Source: Chloroflexota bacterium
GTDB taxonomy: Bacteria; Chloroflexota; Anaerolineae; Anaerolineales; Villigracilaceae
Assembly: GCA_016191845.1 (NCBI GenBank)
Contig: JACPVF010000002.1
Span: 16,973-80,972, forward strand
Direction: 5' to 3'
DNA length: 64,000 bases
Every line of letters begins with the position of its first letter. The first letter of the stretch is position 1. Shown here piece after piece: positions 1-10,368 of the stretch. The translations under genes were made by a program, and so were the position numbers. The notes below the pieces were generated by a model that ran no database searches, was not told the origin of the DNA, and saw nothing but the letters and a program-made list of their open reading frames with translations.

Positions 1-1
1 C

Positions 2-340
2 ATGACCAACCTGCTCAATCGCACCCTGCGCGTCTCGGATGTCCCCACGCATTACCATGAGGAGTTCCTTGTGCTGTTGCCCGCCACCGATGAAATCGGC
101 GGACGATCCGTGGCGGAACGCATCCTGGGCCATTACCGCACCACGCAGAGCCTGGCCACGGGTCGGCTCTCGCCCAAGCGAAACGCCTACCTGGGGATCA
201 CCACCCAGAACGGAAGTAATATCCTCTCGTCCCAGCAGCTCATGGCCGAGGCCGCTGTCGCCATGAACGAAGCGCGCCTGCAAAAATCCTATACCTATAT
301 TTCCTTCTCCGATATTTCCGCAACTTTGCCCAAACCTTAG
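2..340 (+). CDS. C-terminal part of a GGDEF-like (diguanylate cyclase-like) domain protein with degenerate motif, truncated by window edge
   Basis: Translation YHEEFLVLLPATDEIGGRSVAERI resembles GGDEFxxLLPxT...A..AERI; signature reads YHEEF. ORF runs to the left edge. Confidence 0.55.
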   Translation: MTNLLNRTLRVSDVPTHYHEEFLVLLPATDEIGGRSVAERILGHYRTTQSLATGRLSPKRNAYLGITTQNGSNILSSQQLMAEAAVAMNEARLQKSYTYISFSDISATLPKP

Positions 341-348
341 AGGTAGCC

Positions 349-1512
349 ATGCCCTTTTATCATAAGCTTGGAGAGGTCCCTCACAAGCGACATGTCCAAT
401 TCCGCAAGAGCGATGGCGGACTGTACCGCGAAGAACTGATGGGACTGGAGGGCTTTTCCAGCCTCCAGTCCATCTTGTATCACCACTTTCTGCCGCCGCG
501 CGTGGCACAGATCGAGGACCTGGGTCCTGCCAAACCCGAACTGGTGGACTTCGGCCCGATCCGCCACCGCGCCTTCAGGACTTCTTCCATCCCGCTCGGG
601 GCAGATCCCGTTTCGGCGCGGATTCCCCTGCTGGCCAACAATGACGTGATCCTCGGTGCGGCGCGCGCCTCGCAAGGCATGGATTATTTCTATCGCAATG
701 CACAGGCCTATGAGACCTGGTACGTCCACGAAGGCACGGGCACGCTCAAGAGCCAATTCGGCAACCTGGACTTTCGCCCTGGGGACTATATCGTCATCCC
801 GTTCGGCACCACCTGGCAGATACAGGTGAACGGCAAGGCGCGTTTCTTCACCATCGAAAATCCCTCGCAGATCGAGCCGCCCAGGCGCTACCGCAACGCC
901 TATGGTCAACTGCTCGAACATGCGCCCTACTGCGAGCGCGACATCCGCGTGCCGTCGGCACTGGAAACACACACGGAGCGGGGCCAGTTCGAGGTCCGCG
1001 TGAAGGTGCGAGATCGCATCACCCGCCACGTGCTGGACCATCATCCCTTCGACGTGGTCGGCTGGGATGGTTATCTCTACCCGTGGATCTTCAACATCGA
1101 AGATTTCGAGCCCATCACGGGCCGTGTCCATCAGCCGCCGCCCGTCCATCAAACCTTCGAGGGACACAATTTTGTGGTGTGTTCCTTTGTGCCCCGTCTG
1201 TTCGACTATCACCCCGAGGCTATCCCTGCGCCGTACAACCACTCCAATGTCAATTCGGACGAGGTCATCTATTATGCCGAGGGCAACTTCATGAGCCGCA
1301 AGGGCATCGACCGCTGCGACATCAGCCTGCATCCCTACGGCCTGCCGCACGGACCTCAGCCTGGCATGACCGAGGCCAGCATCGGTAAAAAGGAAACTGC
1401 CGAATTGGCAGTCATGGTGGATACGTTCTATCCGCTGCATTTGACCAAGCAGGCGCTCGATCTCGAGAAGCCCGAGTACATGGACACCTGGCTTGAAGGG
1501 AACGGAGAATAG
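349..1512 (+). CDS. hmgA: Homogentisate 1,2-dioxygenase
   Basis: MPFYHKLGEVPHKRHVQFRKSDGGLYREELMGLEGFSSLQSILYH and cupin-like HGPQPGMTEASIG C-terminal region match the HGD family. Confidence 0.9.
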   Translation: MPFYHKLGEVPHKRHVQFRKSDGGLYREELMGLEGFSSLQSILYHHFLPPRVAQIEDLGPAKPELVDFGPIRHRAFRTSSIPLGADPVSARIPLLANNDVILGAARASQGMDYFYRNAQAYETWYVHEGTGTLKSQFGNLDFRPGDYIVIPFGTTWQIQVNGKARFFTIENPSQIEPPRRYRNAYGQLLEHAPYCERDIRVPSALETHTERGQFEVRVKVRDRITRHVLDHHPFDVVGWDGYLYPWIFNIEDFEPITGRVHQPPPVHQTFEGHNFVVCSFVPRLFDYHPEAIPAPYNHSNVNSDEVIYYAEGNFMSRKGIDRCDISLHPYGLPHGPQPGMTEASIGKKETAELAVMVDTFYPLHLTKQALDLEKPEYMDTWLEGNGE

Positions 1513-1566
1513 AAACGGAAACCCCGTCCAAGAGACAGACCTTGCATGATCTTCGAGGAGTCAATA

Positions 1567-2118
1567 ATGCCTGACCTGCTCCCCTTCCTCATTCATTTGG
1601 TTGGATTGCGCGATCCACACGCGGAGGGCCATTCCAATCACGTCGGTTCCCTGGCGGTGGCCATCGGCCGAAAAGTGGATTTGACCGCAGCGCAGTTGAA
1701 AACGCTCGAATTTGCCGCCACGATCCATGATATTGGAAAGATTGCGATCAACGATTTCATCATCCACAAGCCAGGCCGTTTCACAGAGGCCGAATATATG
1801 ATGGTTCAACAGCATACGATATTGGGTGCGCGCATCATGGAGAAGCTGGATCTTGACCCACTGATCACGAACACCATCCTGTACCATCACGAAAATTTCA
1901 ATGGCACGGGCTACCCGCATCGCCTGTGTGGAGATCAAATTCCCCTGGAAGCGCGAATTATCCGCATTGCCGACACATACGACGCCTTGACCACCAACCG
2001 TGGTTACCGCCCCGCCTATACTCACAAGCAGGCGTTCGGTATCATGGAAAAAGAGCAGGCGTTCTTCGATCCGCAACTGCTGGAACTTTTCTTCCACATC
2101 AAACCGTCTCATTCCTAG
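1567..2118 (+). CDS. HD-GYP domain phosphohydrolase
   Basis: HDIGKIAI and HHENFNGTGYP motifs; likely start at MPDLLPF (1567) inside ORF 1546-2118. Confidence 0.85.
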   Translation: MPDLLPFLIHLVGLRDPHAEGHSNHVGSLAVAIGRKVDLTAAQLKTLEFAATIHDIGKIAINDFIIHKPGRFTEAEYMMVQQHTILGARIMEKLDLDPLITNTILYHHENFNGTGYPHRLCGDQIPLEARIIRIADTYDALTTNRGYRPAYTHKQAFGIMEKEQAFFDPQLLELFFHIKPSHS

Positions 2119-2124
2119 TGAAGC

Positions 2125-2769
2125 ATGGAAGTCTCCCCTGAAACATTGCCGCATTCATCCGTCTACAAACTGCTGACGGGCGCCATCCTGCCGAGACCCA
2201 TCGGCTGGATTTCATCACTGGATGAGGATGGCCGCCCGAACCTGGCGCCATTCTCGTTCTTCAACGTGGTTTGCTCCAGGCCTGCCACCGTGGTCTTCTG
2301 TCCGCTGGTGCGCGGCACCGACGGCGGCCTCAAAGACACGCTGCGCAATGTGCGCGCCACGGGCGAGTTCGTGGTCAACATCGTGACCGAGGAATTGGTC
2401 GAGGCCATGAATCTGTCCTCGGTGGAGGCGCTGCCCGAGTTGAACGAGTTCGAGTTCTCGGGTGCGGCCACTTCGCCATCTACTGCTGTGCGCCCGCCGC
2501 GGGTGGCGGAGAGTCCGATCCACTTCGAGTGCAGGGTCAGGCAGATCGTCGAGATCAGTGACCAGCCTGGAGGCGGCAGCCTGGTCATCGGCACGGTGGT
2601 CCACATCCACGTGGATGAGCGGGTGCTGATCGGCACAGATAAGATCGACCTGAAGGCGCTCAAACCCATTGGCCGCCTCGCAGGCGGCGGATACGTGCGC
2701 GTGACCGACATCTTCGAGATCGAACGACCCAAATCACAGATCCCCGCACGGGAGGGACCCCCCAAATGA
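2125..2769 (+). CDS. Flavin reductase family protein (FMN-binding split barrel)
   Basis: YKLLTGAILPRPIGWISSLDEDGRPNLAPFSFFNVVCSRPATVVF is the typical flavin reductase-like N-terminus. Confidence 0.85.
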   Translation: MEVSPETLPHSSVYKLLTGAILPRPIGWISSLDEDGRPNLAPFSFFNVVCSRPATVVFCPLVRGTDGGLKDTLRNVRATGEFVVNIVTEELVEAMNLSSVEALPELNEFEFSGAATSPSTAVRPPRVAESPIHFECRVRQIVEISDQPGGGSLVIGTVVHIHVDERVLIGTDKIDLKALKPIGRLAGGGYVRVTDIFEIERPKSQIPAREGPPK

Positions 2770-3545
2770 AACGACTCTTGATCCTCAGCCTGGCCCTGTT
2801 GCTTGGGCTCTCGGCCTGCAACATGCCGACCGAGCCGAGTACGTCCATCGCGCCTGAGTTACAGACCGCCGCCGCACAGACCGTGCAGGCTGTGTTGACC
2901 CCGCTTAATTCACCGACGGCTGTGCCGAGCGCCACGCAAGGCGGCCAACAGCCTGTCGCCTCGCCGACAGGCGCCACATTGACGTCTGCTGCAACGATCA
3001 CATCCACGCCGACCATCACGCCCACCTACTCCGTCCCGATGATCACCTTCAACGAGAGCACCAACTGTCGCATGGGACCCGGGCAAAATTACGAGGTCAT
3101 CTTCACCTTCCTGCCAGGCGGCAAGGCCGAGATCGTCGGCTCGTATCCGCAGGATGGGTATTGGATCGTCCAACTGCCCGACGGCGGCGGAACCTGCTGG
3201 GCCTGGGGCGGATACGCCACCACCACGGGCAGTACCTGGGTATTGACCCCATCCACCCCTCCCGCCACCCGCACGCCCGCCCCGCCCGAAGCGCCAGGCA
3301 TCTCATCCTGGGTCTATGACTGCGGAGCTGGGACCGTAAACATCCAGTGGAGCGACCGCTCGGATGGCGAGGAAGGCTTCCGTGTGGTGCGCGATAACAA
3401 GGTGGTGGCGCAACTGCCGCCCAATACCACCTCGTACACCGATAACATTGCGGGCGTCGGCACAGCCACGGTGACTTATTACGTTGAAGTTTTCCTTGGC
3501 AACATGTCAGCGCGGTCGAAGTCGTTCAGCTTTTCGTGTCAGTAA
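2766..3545 (+). CDS. SH3-like domain lipoprotein
   Basis: Lipobox LLGLSAC, SH3b-like NCRMGPGQNYEVIFTFLPGGKAEIVG, C-terminal FN3-like segment; ATGA overlap with the upstream gene. Confidence 0.75.
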   Translation: MKRLLILSLALLLGLSACNMPTEPSTSIAPELQTAAAQTVQAVLTPLNSPTAVPSATQGGQQPVASPTGATLTSAATITSTPTITPTYSVPMITFNESTNCRMGPGQNYEVIFTFLPGGKAEIVGSYPQDGYWIVQLPDGGGTCWAWGGYATTTGSTWVLTPSTPPATRTPAPPEAPGISSWVYDCGAGTVNIQWSDRSDGEEGFRVVRDNKVVAQLPPNTTSYTDNIAGVGTATVTYYVEVFLGNMSARSKSFSFSCQ

Positions 3546-3557
3546 GCGTCCCAACAA

Positions 3558-3590
3558 AGCGCCCCCGAGACATCTCGGGGGCGCTTTTCT
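3558..3590 (+). terminator. Rho-independent terminator
   Basis: AGCGCCCCCGAGA...TCTCGGGGGCGCT stem followed by TTTT. Confidence 0.8.
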
Positions 3591-3674
3591 TCTTTAAAAC
3601 AATAGTTCCATCATGGGATAGGAACCAGGCAGGCGACATGACATAATGGGAAAAACCCAAAGAGGAGCTGCATT

Positions 3675-4517
3675 ATGAAAGGTCTAAAACCACTATATCT
3701 TGTCCTCATCGTGTTGATGGCAACAGCCCTGGCTTGCAACCTGCCATCGAACGCCCCCACCACTTCCGCGCCGCCAGCCTCTCCAACAGCTGACACGAAT
3801 CAACCCTCCGACACGATCGACATCGATGTCGCGTTGACGATGGCAGTACAAACGCTGGCGGCCGCCACCCAGACCGCCGCCATCCCGACGGAGACCGTCA
3901 CCCCTGGGCCGCCCCCGCCGACGCCCGCAGTGGCGCCCACGATCTCGGTCAACACAGATACCAATTGCCGCACCGGGCCCAGCGTCAACTATGAACTGGT
4001 CATGGTCTTCAAAGTTGGCATGACCGCCAATGTCGTCGGACGATACACACCGGATAATTATTGGATCATTCAATACCCTGGCGGCAATGGCGCGACCTGC
4101 TGGCTATGGGGTGCGTACGCGACTGTCCTGGGAAATGTGGTCGGACTTCCCGAAGGTGTCCCGCCCGCGCTCCCGCCCACAGCGACTCCCGCTCCCCAGG
4201 CTCCCAACCCGCCCAAGGCGATCCACACGGCCTGCACTGCGGTCAACAAATCGCACAAGGTCGGCGACATCTGGATCATCAGCTGGGAATGGACCGTCAA
4301 ACTGAGCTGGAAGGACGAGTCTGACAACGAAAATGGTTTCTCGGTCTATAAAGATGGGAGCTTGTTGGCTACCGTCGGTCCGAACCAAACTTCATACACA
4401 GACGTGTTCAATACCTTCCTGATCATCGATCCCGTGACCTATGTCTACGGCGTACAATCCTTTAATGATTATGGTGCGTCCGTCATCAAGGATATCGAGC
4501 TAAGCACCTGCGATTGA
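3675..4517 (+). CDS. SH3-like domain lipoprotein, paralogue of 2766-3545
   Basis: Lipobox ATALAC, NCRTGPSVNYELVMVFKVGMTANVVG; same architecture as the preceding lipoprotein. Confidence 0.75.
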   Translation: MKGLKPLYLVLIVLMATALACNLPSNAPTTSAPPASPTADTNQPSDTIDIDVALTMAVQTLAAATQTAAIPTETVTPGPPPPTPAVAPTISVNTDTNCRTGPSVNYELVMVFKVGMTANVVGRYTPDNYWIIQYPGGNGATCWLWGAYATVLGNVVGLPEGVPPALPPTATPAPQAPNPPKAIHTACTAVNKSHKVGDIWIISWEWTVKLSWKDESDNENGFSVYKDGSLLATVGPNQTSYTDVFNTFLIIDPVTYVYGVQSFNDYGASVIKDIELSTCD

Positions 4518-4554
4518 CGCAAATATAAAATTTAACGGCAGGAAGCTGAGCTGC

Positions 4555-4596
4555 ATAAAATGCAACAGGCTGGAGAATTCTCCAGCCTGTTGCATT

Positions 4597-4600
<4 letters not shown>
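4555..4600. terminator. Bidirectional terminator, perfect 46-bp palindrome between convergent genes
   Basis: ATAAAATGCAACAGGCTGGAGAA|TTCTCCAGCCTGTTGCATTTTAT read directly; flanked by A/T runs. Confidence 0.8.
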
Positions 4601-6456
<1,856 letters not shown>

Positions 6457-6564
6457 GGGGTCTCGTTATTCGTCAAGCGGATTTGGATGTAGACAATAGA
6501 TCGTGGACGATGAACGGTGACGAACGTCCGCTGTTCATCGTCCAGGGTCTAACACACACAAAAA

Positions 6565-6590
6565 CCCCGACCTGGGTGGCCGAGGCTTTC
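6565..6590 (-). terminator. Putative terminator downstream of 6651-7052
   Basis: On the minus strand CCTCGGCC-acccag-GTCGGGGTTTTT stem with G:U pairs and a U-run. Confidence 0.55.
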
Positions 6591-6650
6591 TCGGTACTTC
6601 ATAAATCGTGCGGGCTGGATTGTATCAGATGGGCTGGGATTAAGGAAGGG

Positions 6651-7052
6651 CTATGCCCGCTCCTCTTCCACTTCGAGGATCGTGCGCACCACGCGCACAC
6701 GCTGGCCCGTCGAAATGGGCCGCTGACTGACGGCGTCCCACACCTCGCCCGTCGACAGGCGCACCTTGCCCTCGGTGTAGACTGTCGACTCGGTCTGGCC
6801 GACAACGCCCACCAGCCTGCGGCTGGGCGTCTGCTCGTGCAGGGGGCTTTCACCCAGATCCTTCATCATACCGCGGTCGATGATGGGAATGATGAGCACC
6901 ACCCCAGGACCCTTCTCGCCGATGTAGCGTCCCAGACGATAGACATCCAGGCGTCGATGCTCGGGCACGATCTTGATGGAATTCGCCAGCATGATCATGC
7001 CGATGACCAGAATAAAAAATAGGAAGAAAAACAAAGTCCCGACCATGCCCAT
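6651..7052 (-). CDS. Short membrane protein combining slipin/SPFH-like N-terminus with NfeD-like OB C-terminus
   Basis: SIKIVPEHRRLDVYRLGRYIGEKGPGVVLIIPIIDR (stomatin-like) followed by LVGVVGQTESTVYTEGKVRLSTGEVWDAVSQRPISTGQRVRVV (NfeD-like). Confidence 0.6.
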   Translation of the reverse strand: MGMVGTLFFFLFFILVIGMIMLANSIKIVPEHRRLDVYRLGRYIGEKGPGVVLIIPIIDRGMMKDLGESPLHEQTPSRRLVGVVGQTESTVYTEGKVRLSTGEVWDAVSQRPISTGQRVRVVRTILEVEEERA

Positions 7053-7077
7053 CGCATTTCTCCTCGGTCAAAAAACG

Positions 7078-7107
7078 AATGGCGCAGACCACATGGTCTG
7101 CGCCATT
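7078..7107 (-). terminator. Terminator of 7119-7634
   Basis: AATGGCGCAGACC-acat-GGTCTGCGCCATT inverted repeat next to an A-run (U-run on the minus strand). Confidence 0.7.
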
Positions 7108-7118
7108 CAAAGTTTGTG

Positions 7119-7634
7119 CTAGTCGAGCAGTTCCTGCGGGATGTTGCCGCCGTTCTCGGCGATCTTCTTGAGGACGGTCTTGTGCAGCCAGACGTTCATC
7201 TTGGCTGAGTCATGCATCAGGTCCTCGGGGCAGCCCAATTCCTTGGCCAGTTCCGTGCGGGCCTCACGGCTACTATCGATCTCGAGCAGCTTGAGCAGGT
7301 CCACGATGGAGACCTTCCAGTCGAGGTTGGTGCCTTCGGCCAGGCCAGCCAACTTCTTGACCACGTCCACCTCGGAGATGGCCTGGACGGCAGGCTTGAC
7401 GGGAGCAGGCGGCGCGGGCGGGGTGACGGGCGCAGAGGGCGCGACCGTTCTGGCCTCTGCAGCCGACTGGACGACGGGCTTGGGCATGGCGGGAGCCGCA
7501 GGTGCAACGTTGTCCTTCTCACCCTTGTCCGAAGCGACGGGCTTGGGGGCGGCAGGCGCCGCGGGCGCAGGCGTGGCGGCGGGCTCTTCCTTCTTGAGCC
7601 CAAGTTTTTGGAGGATCGTGCTGAAGAAACTCAT
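7119..7634 (-). CDS. DUF3597-like domain protein with Ala/Pro-rich linker
   Basis: MSFFSTILQKLGLKKE N-terminus and C-terminal VVKKLAGLAEGTNLDWKVSIVDLLKLLEIDSSREARTELAKELGCP; start chosen inside ORF 7119-7673. Confidence 0.75.
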   Translation of the reverse strand: MSFFSTILQKLGLKKEEPAATPAPAAPAAPKPVASDKGEKDNVAPAAPAMPKPVVQSAAEARTVAPSAPVTPPAPPAPVKPAVQAISEVDVVKKLAGLAEGTNLDWKVSIVDLLKLLEIDSSREARTELAKELGCPEDLMHDSAKMNVWLHKTVLKKIAENGGNIPQELLD

Positions 7635-7777
7635 GATATGTCCTTTCGACGAATGAGATGGAGGCAGGCACAAGTCCCACCGACGATGAGGTCATTATAA
7701 CGGAAGGAACGCAGAGCACAAGGTAAAAAGAGCAACAACCCCACCTTGCCATCCGCGGACCTGCCGCATAATTTTTT

Positions 7778-7810
7778 GGAGGGATGTAAGTTGTCTGCTT
7801 ACATCCCTCC
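7778..7810 (-). terminator. Terminator of 7817-7987
   Basis: GGAGGGATGTAAG...CTTACATCCCTCC followed on the minus strand by a six-base U-run. Confidence 0.75.
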
Positions 7811-7816
7811 AGGGGT

Positions 7817-7987
7817 TTACAAGCCTTCCATCAAGTTGCCTGCCGCCAGGATCAGGAAGCCGATCACAACCAGCCAGAACGCAAAGCCAGACAACACTGG
7901 GATGGACACCAGGCTGGCGATCACGCCAATCGCCGCAACGATGACGGCAATCCAGAAGGTGAGTTGTTTGGGAGCGCTGAGATTCAT
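7817..7987 (-). CDS. Small (56 aa) two-TM membrane protein
   Basis: MNLSAPKQLTFWIAVIVAAIGVIASLVSIPVLSGFAFWLVVIGFLILAAGNLMEGL; clear 3' terminator. Confidence 0.55.
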   Translation of the reverse strand: MNLSAPKQLTFWIAVIVAAIGVIASLVSIPVLSGFAFWLVVIGFLILAAGNLMEGL

Positions 7988-8437
7988 TTGGACCTCCAAG
8001 TTATGAAAAGGAATATTCCGTCCGACAGCCGTCAGGCTATTCGTCGTCTTTCCTGCAACATAAACTTGCATTATCCAGTTCCCCAGGCGCCTCCTTTGTC
8101 GCGGACTCCTGTGCCCGCCAGCCTTTTTATCCTACCATCTTTTCAAGGCAATTGCAAACGGGTCGGTCTGCCGTCATGCAACGGCCGCTCGCGAGTTTTG
8201 TCATGTCAATCTGGTGACTCTTCCGGGCGGGCTTTCATGGTTTAATCAAGGAACCGGCGTAAAAGCAAAGAGACCCCGAAGATCGGGGTCTCAAGTTGTA
8301 GGGTCCCTAACACCTACAAGGAACTGGTCGAACAGCAACGGTTCTATTTTATAAAACCAGCCTTGGAGTGTCCAGCAAAAAAAATTATAATAGACTCAAA
8401 AATATTTTACAGCCCTTTATAAGTAGAAAAAAACACT

Positions 8438-9325
8438 ATGGACAGAAAAGACTTCGGAAAATTGGTCTCCGCCCTTCGTCAGGACATGGAATGGACACAG
8501 TTCAACCTGGCGGAATACGCCGATATCGACCTGGCCGTAATCAGCCAGATCGAGCGTGGCGCAAAGAAGCATTTCGAGCCTGAACTGTTGGTCAAGCTGG
8601 CTAATGTGTTCCACCTGACCACCCTCGAGCGTAAGGAATTCTTCTTTGCCTCTACGGGTGTTCAACCGGGCAAGATTGTACGCCAGCCATCTGCCGCGCT
8701 GGCCACCGACACAGTGGATGCAGACAAGAGCCTCACAAAAATGGCCAACCTGGTCGGGCAATTGCGGGTACCTGCCTTCCTGCTGGATGTATACTCCGAC
8801 GTGCTGGCCATCAACCAGATCGCCGTGGCGTTTTTCCAGATTCCCCAAGCCATGTTTGAGACCGCAGGATCTACTGTGGGCGGCTACAACGCCATCCGCC
8901 TGGTGTTTGGGAAGGACCTGGCAGCCCGTTCGAAGATCACAGAGAGTTGGGACGAGTACGCCCTGCGCACCATGTGCTTCTTCCGTGAGGTCAGCCTTCG
9001 CTATCGCGCCCGACCTTATTTCCAAAGCCTGATGAAGGCGTTTCGCAACCCTGTCGAGTATCCGCTCTTCAATCGCTACTGGAAACTGGTCTCGTCGATC
9101 GAGCAGGATCGCGAAGCCAATGTGGATTTGTTCTCATATACGCACGTTGATTTCGGCCATCTGAGCTACGCCACTGCAACCACAGTGTCCCTGACTCCGT
9201 ATGGAGAATTGCTGTTGAATCAATATCTGCCGCTCGACGATCCAACCAGCCGCGTCTTCGAACAACTAACCGCCCAGTGCGGACAAGGCGCGATCCGTCT
9301 GGCCCCTTGGCCTGTCAAAAAGTGA
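8438..9325 (+). CDS. XRE-family transcriptional regulator with MmyB-like ligand-binding domain
   Basis: HTH MEWTQFNLAEYADIDLAVISQIERG; FLLDVYSDVLAINQIAVAFF resembles the MmyB domain. Confidence 0.75.
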   Translation: MDRKDFGKLVSALRQDMEWTQFNLAEYADIDLAVISQIERGAKKHFEPELLVKLANVFHLTTLERKEFFFASTGVQPGKIVRQPSAALATDTVDADKSLTKMANLVGQLRVPAFLLDVYSDVLAINQIAVAFFQIPQAMFETAGSTVGGYNAIRLVFGKDLAARSKITESWDEYALRTMCFFREVSLRYRARPYFQSLMKAFRNPVEYPLFNRYWKLVSSIEQDREANVDLFSYTHVDFGHLSYATATTVSLTPYGELLLNQYLPLDDPTSRVFEQLTAQCGQGAIRLAPWPVKK

Positions 9326-9349
9326 AAGATTCATAGGATTGGAGGCAAA

Positions 9350-9838
9350 ATGAAGATCGAGACCCTGGTGCAGGATTTCCTGGCCCAAAAGAAGATTGCC
9401 GTCGTGGGCGTCTCCGACAAGCGCGACACGGGCTGCAACCTGAGCTATCGCAAGTTCAAGGAGAATGGCTACACCGTCTATGCGGTCAACCCGCACATCT
9501 CCTCCTTTGAAGGCGACCCCTGCTACCCCGACCTCAAGTCGTTACCCGAGAAGCCCGATGGGGTCTTCATCCTCGCCAACCCCAAGGTAACCGATCAGAT
9601 CGTCCAGCAGTGCGTGGACCTGGGCGTGAAGCGCGTCTGGATGCACTGCATGATGGGAACCAAGCCAGGCCTCGCGCAAGGCATGACCAGCGTCTCGCAG
9701 AGTGCCGTAGATCTATGCAAAACCAACGGCATCACGGTCATCCCAGGTTCCTGTCCTAATCAGTTTCTCAAACCCGACTTCGGCCACGGCATGATGCGCA
9801 GCATGTGGAAGCTGTTCGGGTTCATGAAAGTAGCCTGA
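9350..9838 (+). CDS. CoA-binding (CoA_binding_2) domain protein
   Basis: IAVVGVSDKRDTGCNLSYRKFKENGYTVYAVNP... VWMHCMMG. Confidence 0.8.
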   Translation: MKIETLVQDFLAQKKIAVVGVSDKRDTGCNLSYRKFKENGYTVYAVNPHISSFEGDPCYPDLKSLPEKPDGVFILANPKVTDQIVQQCVDLGVKRVWMHCMMGTKPGLAQGMTSVSQSAVDLCKTNGITVIPGSCPNQFLKPDFGHGMMRSMWKLFGFMKVA

Positions 9839-9865
9839 ACCCATCCTCTTGTCACGGAGAAACCA

Positions 9866-10270
9866 ATGCCTGTCATCAAAGCCATCAACCACGTAGCTGT
9901 CGTCGTTGACGACATGGAAAAGTCCCTGTCCTTCTGGCGCGACGCGCTGGGAATTCCCCTGCACGAGTTGCGCGACGTCCCCGCCGAAAAATCCCAGGTT
10001 GCCTTTCTGCCTCTGGCAGGCGCGGAAGTGGAGTTGGTCCAGCCCACTACCGACGACTCGGGAATAGCCAAATATCTCGCAAAGCGCGGACCTGGCATGC
10101 ATCACTTGTGTCTCGAAGTGGATGACATCGAGGGCATGATGGCCGTCCTGCACGAGAAGAACATCCGCCTGATCAACGAACAGCCGCGTGTCGCCGCGGA
10201 TGGCAAGAAGTACGCTTTCGTCCATCCCGAGTCCACGGGCGGCGTGCTGGTCGAGTTGTACCAACTGTAG
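9866..10270 (+). CDS. mce: Methylmalonyl-CoA epimerase (VOC family)
   Basis: INHVAVVVDDMEKSLSFWRDALGIPL, GPGMHHLCLEVDDIEGMM, VELYQL. Confidence 0.85.
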   Translation: MPVIKAINHVAVVVDDMEKSLSFWRDALGIPLHELRDVPAEKSQVAFLPLAGAEVELVQPTTDDSGIAKYLAKRGPGMHHLCLEVDDIEGMMAVLHEKNIRLINEQPRVAADGKKYAFVHPESTGGVLVELYQL

Positions 10271-10288
10271 TCAAACCTACAGAATCAA

Positions 10289-10319
10289 GATGCGGGATGA
10301 TCTCCCGCATCTTTTTTTA
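10289..10319 (+). terminator. Rho-independent terminator
   Basis: AGATGCGGGA-tgatc-TCCCGCATCT followed by TTTTTTT. Confidence 0.85.
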
Positions 10320-10368
10320 TTCCGATCGTCGATCTGTCTTTTCTTGCTTTTGTGGTTTAATTGGCGTC

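Noticed and set aside
337-1440. 367-aa minus-strand ORF opposite hmgA
   Set aside because: Antisense shadow of a confidently identified gene; no recognisable domain.
3675-4517. Considered as a recent transposon-mediated duplication with 2766-3545
   Set aside because: Only protein-level similarity is visible; no flanking direct repeats or transposase.
8270-8365. Possible tRNA or 6S RNA
   Set aside because: No cloverleaf with a TTCRA-type arm and no recognisable 6S consensus; kept only as an unclassified structured region.
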